Both the position numbers and the translations under genes were made by a program. DNA of 5,642 bases from an uncultured Desulfovibrionaceae bacterium (GTDB lineage Bacteria; Desulfobacterota; Desulfovibrionia; Desulfovibrionales; Desulfovibrionaceae), in NCBI GenBank assembly GCA_949427775.1, contig CASQEL010000153.1, forward strand, positions 1-5,642, given 5' to 3'. The notes beneath the pieces were generated by a model. It was given only the letters and a program-made list of their open reading frames with translations, was not told where the DNA came from and searched no databases. Positions 1 through 5,640 of this stretch are shown here, piece after piece. Numbering within the stretch: position 1 is the first letter of the stretch; each line of letters starts with the position of its first letter.

Positions 1-16
1 TCGGCGAATGATCTTG

Positions 17-41
17 ACGCAAAATACGAAGTATTTTGTGT
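17..41. repeat. AT-rich near-palindrome (11-bp arms, 3-nt centre)
   Basis: The arms ACGCAAAATAC (17-27) and GTATTTTGTGT (31-41) are complementary across GAA. The only exception is one G/T pair (19 with 39), which would be a wobble in plus-strand RNA. No T-run follows on either strand, so it is a poor terminator. It could be an operator-like binding site: a weak minus-strand promoter match (TTGCAT at 48-43, 16-nt spacer, TATTTT at 26-21) overlaps it and would fire towards the left edge. The role is inferred; only the symmetry is seen. Confidence 0.45.
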
Positions 42-249
42 TATGCAATACTAGAGAATTTTTGTTTGCCCGCAAGGAAGATGAGTGTGTTTTGAGGAAG
101 TGTGCTTTTATGGCGCCCGACCGAAAAAATACGCAAAATCTGACGCGGCGGGCGGGCAAAAAGGTACAGTGTCAACATGCTCCGGACAGGACGGGCGGCG
201 TGCGGAGCGGGAGAAAGCGGCAGGGTTTTTCTGTCCGCGGCCGGAGACG

Positions 250-281
250 CCGCCGGACAAGGGAAGAACGGCGGTTTTTTT
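250..281 (+). terminator. Terminator-like hairpin with T7 tract, plus strand
   Basis: The stem CCGCCG (250-255) / CGGCGG (269-274) has a 13-nt loop and is followed directly by seven T (275-281). This is the best of a series of similar structures here. A GC-only 6-bp stem with a longish loop is modest for an intrinsic terminator. If functional, it would stop transcription arriving from the left, in convergent orientation to the hook operon. Confidence 0.35.
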
Positions 282-334
282 CGTGCCGCTGGTGCGGGCG
301 GTGGGCGCGTCGTATCGGCGGCACGCTGTTTTTT
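282..334 (+). terminator. Terminator-like hairpin with T6 tract, plus strand
   Basis: The perfect 8-bp arms CGTGCCGC (282-289) and GCGGCACG (318-325) enclose a 28-nt loop, and six T follow at 329-334 after a 3-nt gap. The long loop weakens the case for an intrinsic terminator. It lies directly after the T7 tract of the previous element. Confidence 0.25.
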
Positions 335-366
335 CAGGCAGTGCCCCTCCCGTGCGCGGAGAATGC

Positions 367-396
367 GCCGAGCGGGAATCCGAACGGCTGTTTTTT
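367..396 (+). terminator. Terminator-like hairpin with T6 tract, plus strand
   Basis: A two-part stem is possible: GCCG (367-370) with CGGC (385-388) outside, and CGG (373-375) with CCG (380-382) around a GAAT loop inside. Six T follow at 391-396. It shares the core GAACGGC-(G/T)-GTTTTTT with the 267-281 element, suggesting a repeated or convergent motif. The function is inferred only. Confidence 0.25.
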
Positions 397-482
397 CCCG
401 CGGCGGAGGCAATGTTTTCCGAAATAGCGAGTGATGCTGCCCGGGCAGTGGAGGAAGAGCTCCGGGAGAGCGGGAAGGATGG

Positions 483-521
483 AAAAAAACAACGGCGTCG
501 GCTGTGCAAAACCGACGCCGT
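483..521 (-). terminator. Intrinsic terminator of the fliK-flgD-flgE operon
   Basis: The perfect 10-bp arms ACGGCGTCGG (492-501) and CCGACGCCGT (512-521) enclose a 10-nt loop. Read on the minus strand, the stem is followed by TG and then seven T (489-483). It begins 23 nt past the flgE stop codon in the direction of transcription. This is a classic rho-independent terminator and marks the operon end. Confidence 0.92.
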
Positions 522-544
522 GTGGCAAGGAGTGAAGGAATATT

Positions 545-2491
545 TTACCGCTTCATGGAGATGACGGTTTCCAGCATCTGGTCCACGGTGGTGATGCCCT
601 TGGAGTTGGCCTGGAAGCCGCGCTGCGTGGTGATCATCTGCACGAACTCGCGGGCCATGTCCACGTTGGACTGTTCAATGGAGTAGCCCTGGATGGTGCC
701 GAAGCCGTTTTCTCCCGCCAGCCCCACCTTGGGGTTGCCCGACTCCATCGTGGCCGAGAACAGGTTGCCGCCCTCGCGCCGCAGCCCTTCGGTGCAGGTG
801 AAGTCGTACATGGCGATCTGGTACAGCGGCATGGTCACGCCGTTGGAGTAGATGCCGTACAGAATGCCTGCCTGGTCCACTGTATAGTTGTTCAGGTTGC
901 CGGAAGCGTAGCCGTTCTGGAGCGAGGTCATGGTGCTGTTGCCGCTGCCGGTGGCCTTGGACGGCGTGTCGCTGCGCTTGGTGGCATCATTGGGGATGGT
1001 GGCCAGCTCACTGTAATCTGTTTTTACAACATACTTCGTACCTATCTTTTCCCCTTTTTGCACATTTGCTTGTGCAACCATGTCGCTATAGGTGCCGTCA
1101 AAAGTGGCAGTTCGTAATACATTGGGCGGGGTAGCACCATCAGTTACCGTTACCGTAGTGAGCAGATTCCCATCCTTATCATATACCTTGCTCATGGAAT
1201 CTATGCTGTTTTTGCTTGGGGCAATAGTCTCGTTCCAGTCGTTCCCCGCGGTATTGAAAATTCCCAGGTCGAATTCAACAAGATAACTGCTGGAGTCCTT
1301 CTGGTTGAACTTTTCAGCGCCGTCGGGCTGCTTCTGCTGCACGCTGTTGGCGAAGGGCATGCCGGAGAAGTTGGCGGTAAAGACCGGCAGGCCCGTGCTG
1401 GATATCTGGGTCGGTTGCCAACTGGTCAGCAGCGAAGGATCCTGGTCGGGCATGCTGATCATTCCATTACCATCGGGAGTAAGGTCATTTTTTACGTTGG
1501 CATTATAGGTGTAGGCCGTCTGATTGACCAGGTTGCCGCTGCCGTCGAAGATCAACTGGCCGACCATCATCACCCCGGCCATTTTCGTATCCTTGAAACT
1601 CTTGGCGTCAGTGAGTTGTCCCGTCTGCGGATTATAGGTGCCGCCATAGGTCCGGTTGTCCTCGGACGGATCGATGGTGACCATGTATTCGTAAACCTGG
1701 TAACCGTTGGGCAGTCCCGCTATCTTGTCGGAGCTGACCTGGTCGAAATAGGTGGTCAGCGTGTGGGCCGCTCCCGCTTCGTCGTAAATCTTGGTGGTGG
1801 CGGTTGTGGCGTACCCCGTGCTGGCGATGGGCGGCACGCTGGGATCCTTCACCGTCTTGGAGCCGTCCCAGGTTTCCAGCAGGGAAAATGCGGGATTGGT
1901 GGAGGACACGGCCTTGTCATTGCCGCCCTGAGTGCTCAGATACTGCTCAAAGGTGACCTTGGTGGTCTGCTTGGGCGGCACCGTCCAGGTATCGAATTTG
2001 ACGTCCGTGGGGCTGCCCATGCGCAGGATGCCCGTGGTGATGGTGTTGCCGCCGGAGCCCGTGGCCAGACTGGGGTTGTCGCGGTTGTCGATCTTCCAGC
2101 CCTGGAGATTGTATCCCTGGGGATTCTGCAGATAGCCTTCCTTGTCGAAGCGGAAATCCCCGGCGCGGGTGTACCAGACCTGATCGCTGTTGGGGTGCTT
2201 CACCTGGAAAAATCCGCGTCCGGAGATGGCGAGGTCCGTGGCGTCGTTGGTGGTTTCAAACGACCCCTGGGAAAAATCGCCCAACACGGCGGCCACGCTT
2301 ACGCCGCGGCCGATCTGGGTGGTCCCGGCGGCGCTGAAACTGTTGTTGTAGACGAAATCCTGAAAGTCCATCCGCTGCGCCTTGAAACCCAGCGTGCTCA
2401 CGTTGGCGATGTTGTTGCCGACGACGTTCATCTTTTCGCCGTGCATGAGCAGGCCGGAAACACTCGTCCACATGCTTGCTGAAAGACCCAT
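545..2491 (-). CDS. flgE: Flagellar hook protein FlgE
   Basis: FlgE is the structural subunit of the flagellar hook, the flexible joint outside the outer membrane. It is exported by the flagellar type III apparatus and assembled under the FlgD cap. The N-terminus shows the hook/rod-family motif (MNVVGNNIANVSTLGFKAQR, residues 21-40), and NDATDLAISGRGFF follows at 82-95. The C-terminus carries the matching helix with SNVDMAREFVQMITTQ (from residue 608) and GFQANSK, ending ISMKR. At 648 residues it is much longer than the enteric protein (~400). The extra length lies in the variable surface-exposed middle (roughly 140-540). Residue 566 appears to be the only cysteine. The start is set by GGAGG (2501-2497) five bases upstream; the stop is TAA. 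Residues ~411-490 are encoded by a lower-GC stretch with unusual codons. It is the last gene of the operon, 80 nt after flgD. Identity is very secure. Confidence 0.97.
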   Translation of the reverse strand: MGLSASMWTSVSGLLMHGEKMNVVGNNIANVSTLGFKAQRMDFQDFVYNNSFSAAGTTQIGRGVSVAAVLGDFSQGSFETTNDATDLAISGRGFFQVKHPNSDQVWYTRAGDFRFDKEGYLQNPQGYNLQGWKIDNRDNPSLATGSGGNTITTGILRMGSPTDVKFDTWTVPPKQTTKVTFEQYLSTQGGNDKAVSSTNPAFSLLETWDGSKTVKDPSVPPIASTGYATTATTKIYDEAGAAHTLTTYFDQVSSDKIAGLPNGYQVYEYMVTIDPSEDNRTYGGTYNPQTGQLTDAKSFKDTKMAGVMMVGQLIFDGSGNLVNQTAYTYNANVKNDLTPDGNGMISMPDQDPSLLTSWQPTQISSTGLPVFTANFSGMPFANSVQQKQPDGAEKFNQKDSSSYLVEFDLGIFNTAGNDWNETIAPSKNSIDSMSKVYDKDGNLLTTVTVTDGATPPNVLRTATFDGTYSDMVAQANVQKGEKIGTKYVVKTDYSELATIPNDATKRSDTPSKATGSGNSTMTSLQNGYASGNLNNYTVDQAGILYGIYSNGVTMPLYQIAMYDFTCTEGLRREGGNLFSATMESGNPKVGLAGENGFGTIQGYSIEQSNVDMAREFVQMITTQRGFQANSKGITTVDQMLETVISMKR

Positions 2492-2571
2492 GACAACCTC
2501 CGTATATCCTTGAGGAAATATTTTTATTTTTATTCAAGTCTCAAAAAGGGATCCACGGTTCGGGACCGTTC
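2492..2571 (-). promoter_or_regulatory. flgD-flgE intergenic leader of flgE
   Basis: This 80-nt gap is long for an operon whose other junction is 12 nt. In transcription order it holds a small hairpin (ACGGT 2569-2565, 5-nt loop, ACCGT 2559-2555), five T (2547-2543) seven bases later, a 19-bp all-A/T block (2534-2516), and the GGAGG ribosome site (2501-2497). It could hold a weak attenuator or processing site, or act as an AT-rich translation enhancer raising hook-subunit output over FlgD. No convincing sigma-70, sigma-28 or sigma-54 promoter is visible. The features are seen; their role is inferred. Confidence 0.35.
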
Positions 2572-3456
2572 CTATGCGCTGGGCGCGCCGTCGGTTCCGC
2601 CGCCATCAGCGTTTTCACTGCCGCCGCTGCCGCCGGTTCCGCCACTGTCGTCGTTTTCATTGCCGCCGGTTCCACCAGCGTTGTTCCCGCCATTGCCGTC
2701 ACCCTTGTCCTCGTTCTTCTCGCCGAGCATGCCGCCGATGGCCCCTTCATTGCCCACCATGCGCACCTGAGCCAGAGGCACGTTGCGCCCGTCGTCCAGT
2801 TGCAGGTAGGTGACGCCGTTTTCGGTAACCACGCCTTCGACCTTGCCGTCGATCATCACGTCGGTCTGGAGCGCGGTGCCGTTGGGATCGTTGCAGCTCA
2901 GGCCGATGGTGTACACGCCGTCCGGCGCGTTTCTGCCGTCGCTGTACTTGCCGTTCCATTCGAACTTGTATGTGCCGGCGGCTCTTGCGGGCAGCGTTTC
3001 CGAGTACACCAACTGCTTGCTGGAGTCGTACACGTTGATGGTGCCCGCGCCCATTTCGCTGCCGATGGCGTAACGGTAGGTGGAAACCTTCGTCGTTTCC
3101 TGACCGGTTGTGGCGTTCTTGGTGGTCTTTTTGCTGATGGTCGTGCCGTAGGCGGCCACTTCCTTGCCGATGAAGGATGTGGCGTTGATCATCTGCTGAG
3201 AGTTGGTGGCGTCGGTCAGGCCGGTCATGCTCTCGTTCAGGTTCATAAGCTGCTCAAGGCTGGAGAACTGCGACAACTGGGCAATAAATTCCTTGTCCTC
3301 CATGGGATTGAGCGGGTCCTGATATTTGAATTGGGTGACCAGCAGCAGCATGAAGGCATCCTTGTCCAGGGCGCTTCCCTTCTGCTTGGCCAGGGCCTGC
3401 CCAAACTCGTTGTTCGTATTGGTGAGCTGGCTTTGAATCAGAGCGGAACTTGACAT
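2572..3456 (-). CDS. flgD: Flagellar hook cap/assembly protein FlgD
   Basis: FlgD is the hook scaffold protein. It sits as a cap on the distal end of the growing hook, is needed for FlgE polymerisation, and is later discarded. The N-terminal FlgD signature is clear: AFMLLLVTQFKYQDPLNPME (34-53), then DKEFIAQLSQFSSLEQL. Residues ~95-235 fit the Tudor/Ig-like (FlgD_ig) half, with YKFEWNGKYSDGRNAPDGVY (163-182) matching the usual F-W-G...G...P-G-Y pattern. The core ends near residue 240. A further ~49 residues form a Gly/Asn/Asp/Glu-rich tail (246-294; 18 Gly in residues 251-290) that lies beyond the usual ~230-residue enteric protein. The ATG has a GAGG Shine-Dalgarno (3465-3462) five bases upstream, inside the 12-nt gap after the fliK stop, so the two genes are probably translationally linked. 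The stop is TAG. Confidence 0.97.
   Translation of the reverse strand: MSSSALIQSQLTNTNNEFGQALAKQKGSALDKDAFMLLLVTQFKYQDPLNPMEDKEFIAQLSQFSSLEQLMNLNESMTGLTDATNSQQMINATSFIGKEVAAYGTTISKKTTKNATTGQETTKVSTYRYAIGSEMGAGTINVYDSSKQLVYSETLPARAAGTYKFEWNGKYSDGRNAPDGVYTIGLSCNDPNGTALQTDVMIDGKVEGVVTENGVTYLQLDDGRNVPLAQVRMVGNEGAIGGMLGEKNEDKGDGNGGNNAGGTGGNENDDSGGTGGSGGSENADGGGTDGAPSA
2575..2721 (-). repeat. Low-complexity FlgD tail with imperfect 42-nt repeat
   Basis: This stretch encodes FlgD residues 246-294, almost wholly Gly, Asn, Asp, Glu, Ser and Thr. On the plus strand, CGTTTTCA-(C/T)-TGCCGCC occurs at 2610 and again at 2652, a 42-nt (14-codon) offset. In protein this aligns GGTGGNEN (261-268) with GGTGGSGGSEN (272-282). 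The C-terminal position and composition suggest a disordered, acidic tail, possibly prone to length change by slippage or recombination. Confidence 0.6.
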
Positions 3457-3468
3457 GACTACCTCGGA

Positions 3469-5211
3469 TTACGCGATGATGTGGAGACTTTGGGCGGCAT
3501 TTCCTGCCGACTGCATGGATAATTGCACACCCTGTTCCAAAAGCGTCTTTCCCGAAATATCGCTGGAATTACGCAGTGTTCTGAGAATACGCAGCCGTTC
3601 CATCTGTTCGCGGCGGGCATGTTCTTCCTGCTGAGCGTTGTGCTGGTTCAGGCCCTGCCACTGTTGCTGGTTGTTGTCGGCAAGCTGGGTCTGCACTTCC
3701 AGCTTGTCCACCTTGATGCCCTGCTGTTCCAGATTGGCGCGGATGATGTCCAGTTGGCGGTGCATCATTTCCGCCGTTTCCGTGCGTTCCGTACGGATGG
3801 TGGCGCTGATTTCGCCGTTGCGGGCGGTGAGGATCAGCGAGAGCTGGCCCAGATCCGAGGGGTCCAGTTGCAGTTCCAGGCGCTTGGTGCCGTCGCGCAG
3901 GGCGCTCAACATGGCCTGTTCCACCTGCGAGGCCGCCTGGCGGGAAATCTGCTGGGTGTCGGCCGTTTTGCCCGCATGCATCTGCTGGGTGGCGGCCTGC
4001 AGCGGGTTGGCGAAGGTCGTGGCGGTCACGGCGGAAGGACGGACGTCGATCTTGCCCAGCAACGGGTCCGACTTGGACTTGCCGGACTGCGGCATACCGT
4101 CGTGGGACTTGCCGTCCCGCATGCCCATGCCGCCCTGCCGGTGCTGCTGCAGCTGCTGATCAACGCCCTGTTGCGCGGCGTCCTGCGGATGCGCCTTGTT
4201 CTGGGCCTGATCCTTGAGCATGTTCTGCAACTGATCGGCAAGGTCGCCGCTCTTGAGCAGCGCGTCTCTGGCGTCGCCCACGGCCGCGCCTTCGATAGTC
4301 TGGTTGGCCTGGGTCTTGACCGTGCGTTCGATCATCACCTTGCTCTGCTCGGCGCTTCGGTCGCTGTGGGCGGTCGCTTTGCGCTCGCTCTCCATGCGAT
4401 CCTTGGCCTTCTGCAGAATGGGTCTCAGCGTCTTGTCCAGAGCGGCCTCCAGCTTTTCCTGTCCTCCCTTACGGGACATCAGATCATGCTGGATGGGATT
4501 CATCAGCCGCTGGGCGTCGGCGCCGGTCAGCTCAAGCGCGCCGTACGGTCCGAACGCGGACAGCGTCTTCTGCATGGCGGCATCCGAAATCCCCAATGCC
4601 TTGGACAGCGTTGCAATTTCGTCCTTGTGCAGCGAAACAGTGGTGTTGGGGCCCAACTGATGCAACGCGCGGGAAATCGCGTTCCAGGCTTCGAGGGATT
4701 CTCCCTTTTCCAGGTGGCCCATGACCGTTTCGCCCAACGCGCCCGTGGGATCGATTCTGTCCGTCAGACCCTTGATGGCGTCGCGCTCTTCCTCGCTCAG
4801 CGCCGGAGCCTGCGTGTTGCCCTGCAGGCTGGAAACGACCTGGCCCAGCGTCGCGCCGTCGGGCTGCTGGGCCAGCTTGTCGAACTCGCTCAAAGACTCT
4901 TCCGGAGCTCCGGCGTTGACCAGATTCTGGCGCAATTCGCCCAGTTCCTGCTTGGTGAAGCAGACTTCATCCATAGTATACGTGACGCCGTTGAGCGTGT
5001 TCCGGCTGTAGGGGGCTTCAGCAAGCGGCGCATTGGTATCCAGAGCGTTCTGAACGGACGATTCCTTGCCTGCGGCCACATCGCCGAGGGCCTCGAAATA
5101 CGACTGGAGGTATTCGGCAAAGGCTTCCCCCACGCTGGTTTCCAGGCCCGCCTGGGAAAACAGCTCGTCGCCGAGAGGGGAGGAAGAATTCTTGGAAGGA
5201 ATAATTTGCAT
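3469..5211 (-). CDS. fliK: Flagellar hook-length control protein FliK
   Basis: FliK is a secreted ruler that measures hook length during export and, through its C-terminal domain, makes FlhB switch the export gate from rod/hook to filament substrates. Family assignment rests on the C-terminal Flg_hook-type domain at ~428-510. This includes RLELQLDPSDLGQLSLIL (444-461), the L-x-P-x-x-L-G core, then an amphipathic helix (RQLDIIRANLEQQGIKVD, 485-502) and a final strand. The N-terminal two-thirds is variable, as expected: two similar helical segments (86-130 and 194-238), a charged helix (~262-300), a Gln-rich linker (~326-360) and a Gly/Met/Ser linker (360-385). A further Gln-rich, charged tail (511-580) follows the domain. 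The ATG is set by AAGGAG (5224-5219), seven bases upstream. The length of 580 exceeds the enteric protein (~405) but such variation is usual. It is the first gene of the operon, 12 nt before flgD; the stop is TAA. Confidence 0.93.
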   Translation of the reverse strand: MQIIPSKNSSSPLGDELFSQAGLETSVGEAFAEYLQSYFEALGDVAAGKESSVQNALDTNAPLAEAPYSRNTLNGVTYTMDEVCFTKQELGELRQNLVNAGAPEESLSEFDKLAQQPDGATLGQVVSSLQGNTQAPALSEEERDAIKGLTDRIDPTGALGETVMGHLEKGESLEAWNAISRALHQLGPNTTVSLHKDEIATLSKALGISDAAMQKTLSAFGPYGALELTGADAQRLMNPIQHDLMSRKGGQEKLEAALDKTLRPILQKAKDRMESERKATAHSDRSAEQSKVMIERTVKTQANQTIEGAAVGDARDALLKSGDLADQLQNMLKDQAQNKAHPQDAAQQGVDQQLQQHRQGGMGMRDGKSHDGMPQSGKSKSDPLLGKIDVRPSAVTATTFANPLQAATQQMHAGKTADTQQISRQAASQVEQAMLSALRDGTKRLELQLDPSDLGQLSLILTARNGEISATIRTERTETAEMMHRQLDIIRANLEQQGIKVDKLEVQTQLADNNQQQWQGLNQHNAQQEEHARREQMERLRILRTLRNSSDISGKTLLEQGVQLSMQSAGNAAQSLHIIA

Positions 5212-5218
5212 GATGACA

Positions 5219-5224
5219 CTCCTT
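5219..5224 (-). promoter_or_regulatory. fliK ribosome binding site
   Basis: AAGGAG on the minus strand is seven bases upstream of the fliK ATG at 5211-5209. It fixes this start over a GTG in another frame at 5219-5217. Confidence 0.85.
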
Positions 5225-5237
5225 GCGCCCCTATCTA

Positions 5238-5253
5238 TTCAAGGAATGTTCCA
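5238..5253 (-). promoter_or_regulatory. Candidate sigma-54 promoter of the hook operon
   Basis: The minus strand reads TGGAACATTCCTTGAA, which aligns with the sigma-54 consensus TGGCACG-N4-TTGCW at the right spacing, with three mismatches (C4 to A, G7 to A, and the -12 C to A). The GG-N10-G core is kept, but the usual GC at -12 is GA, which weakens it. Transcription would start near 5227, giving a short leader of about 16 nt with the AAGGAG site inside it. Known biology: hook genes are often in a sigma-54-dependent class. No enhancer-binding site was identified. The half-sites GGAA/TTCC also make a small palindrome here. Confidence 0.35.
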
Positions 5254-5297
5254 AAAAAAAATATTTTTTTATTTCAAATAAATATATAAATAAAAAA
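5253..5297. promoter_or_regulatory. Extreme AT block upstream of the fliK promoter
   Basis: Only one G/C (5275) occurs in 45 bp, in otherwise GC-rich DNA. It contains the perfect 16-bp palindrome AAAAAAATATTTTTTT (5255-5270) and phased A/T runs. It abuts the sigma-54-like element on one side and supplies the T-tract of the upstream terminator on the other. It may act as a curved or easily melted promoter-upstream region, or as a site for an AT-binding nucleoid protein; this is inferred. Confidence 0.5.
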
Positions 5298-5326
5298 CGG
5301 CACTGGGCAGGACTTGCCGCATGCCG
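5292..5326 (-). terminator. Intrinsic terminator of an upstream minus-strand gene
   Basis: Read on the minus strand, CGGCA (5326-5322) pairs with TGCCG (5302-5298), and inside it GGCA (5318-5315) pairs with TGCC (5309-5306) around a 5-nt loop, separated by a 3x3 internal loop. Six T follow immediately (5297-5292), then ATTT. The arrangement points left, so it should stop transcription from a gene further right and isolate the hook operon. This supports fliK as the operon's first gene. Confidence 0.6.
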
Positions 5327-5345
5327 CCGGCACCGGGAAGGGACG

Positions 5346-5384
5346 GCCCGCGGACGGTTTTTCTCAGAGCGAGCGTCCGCGGGC
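5346..5384 (-). repeat. Strong GC-rich hairpin before the terminator
   Basis: The perfect 11-bp arms GCCCGCGGACG (5346-5356) and CGTCCGCGGGC (5374-5384) enclose 17 nt, within which CTC (5363-5365) and GAG (5371-5373) can add three pairs. No T-run follows directly on either strand. It starts 7 nt beyond the stop codon of the possible minus-strand gene. A 3'-end stabilising hairpin or a transcriptional pause site is plausible. Confidence 0.6.
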
Positions 5385-5391
5385 TCAGGAT

Positions 5392-5640
5392 TCAATGGCG
5401 CTGGTACGGATTTTTTTTGCCATATTTATAGTTTCGGTGGACATCTCCCTGGTAGGGAATGCTCCTGTCATAGGGATTGACGTATTTCCCCCGACGTTCG
5501 GGCCGGAGCGGTCGGGGAACGTCCGGTCCGCGCAAGGCGTCGGTATTGTCGCGGGGAGAAACGGCCGGTTTCGGGAGTTCCGGTCGGACGCGCGGGGAGG
5601 AGGGGGAGGGTTTTGGCCAGCCAGCGGTCCAGGCGCTGCC
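5392..5640 (-). CDS. Possible 3' end of an upstream gene, unidentified, partial
   Basis: One minus-strand frame is open from the window edge to a TGA at 5394-5392, giving 82 codons with no start in view. Its first half is Pro-rich and its last ~35 residues are hydrophilic and Tyr-rich (NPYDRSIPYQ, later NYKYGKKNPYQRH). I do not recognise the family. The hairpin and leftward terminator just downstream favour a minus-strand gene ending here. The frame is not certain. A second minus frame stays open to 5385-5387, a third to about 5466, and a plus-strand frame starting at ATG 5395 mirrors this one codon for codon with a hydrophobic N-terminus (MALVRIFFAIFIVSV). My counts of G/C by codon position over the 82 codons (53, 46 and 54 for positions 1-3) do not separate the mirrored pair. 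Confidence 0.35.
   Translation of the reverse strand, partial: GSAWTAGWPKPSPSSPRVRPELPKPAVSPRDNTDALRGPDVPRPLRPERRGKYVNPYDRSIPYQGDVHRNYKYGKKNPYQRH

Larger units (their letters stand above)
1..482. other. Gene-free region downstream of the hook operon
   Basis: No convincing gene is visible in this stretch. Several frames stay open on both strands (for example plus 8-427 and 85-564, minus 41-412), but their translations are Arg/Pro-rich or run through the flgE terminator and into the flgE 3' end, as expected of GC-rich non-coding DNA. The first ~180 bases are AT-richer and hold a near-palindrome at 17-41. Bases ~183-400 are GC-rich, interrupted by T-runs at 226-230, 275-281, 329-334 and 391-396, each preceded by sequence able to form stems. 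A tiny gene or an sRNA cannot be excluded. Confidence 0.6.

Noticed and set aside
85..564. 159-codon plus-strand open frame downstream of the operon
   Set aside because: It runs through the hook-operon terminator and into the flgE 3' end, and has biased composition and no recognisable domain.
1415..2482. 355-codon plus-strand open frame antisense to flgE
   Set aside because: It is the complement of conserved FlgE coding sequence, with low-complexity Gly/Val/Ala content and no independent evidence.
2575..2700. GCC/GGT-rich repeats in flgD as a CRISPR-like or mobile repeat
   Set aside because: They are in frame and explained by Gly/Asn/Asp codons in the FlgD tail, with only two imperfect copies and no spacers.
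2800..3453. 217-codon plus-strand open frame antisense to flgD
   Set aside because: It lies wholly inside flgD, whose minus-strand frame has the canonical family signature.
3523..5289. 588-codon plus-strand open frame antisense to almost all of fliK
   Set aside because: Its translation is a Leu/Gly/Val/Arg/His-rich string with no recognisable motif. It mirrors a high-GC3 gene with clear FliK features, in which antisense stops are rare by codon bias.
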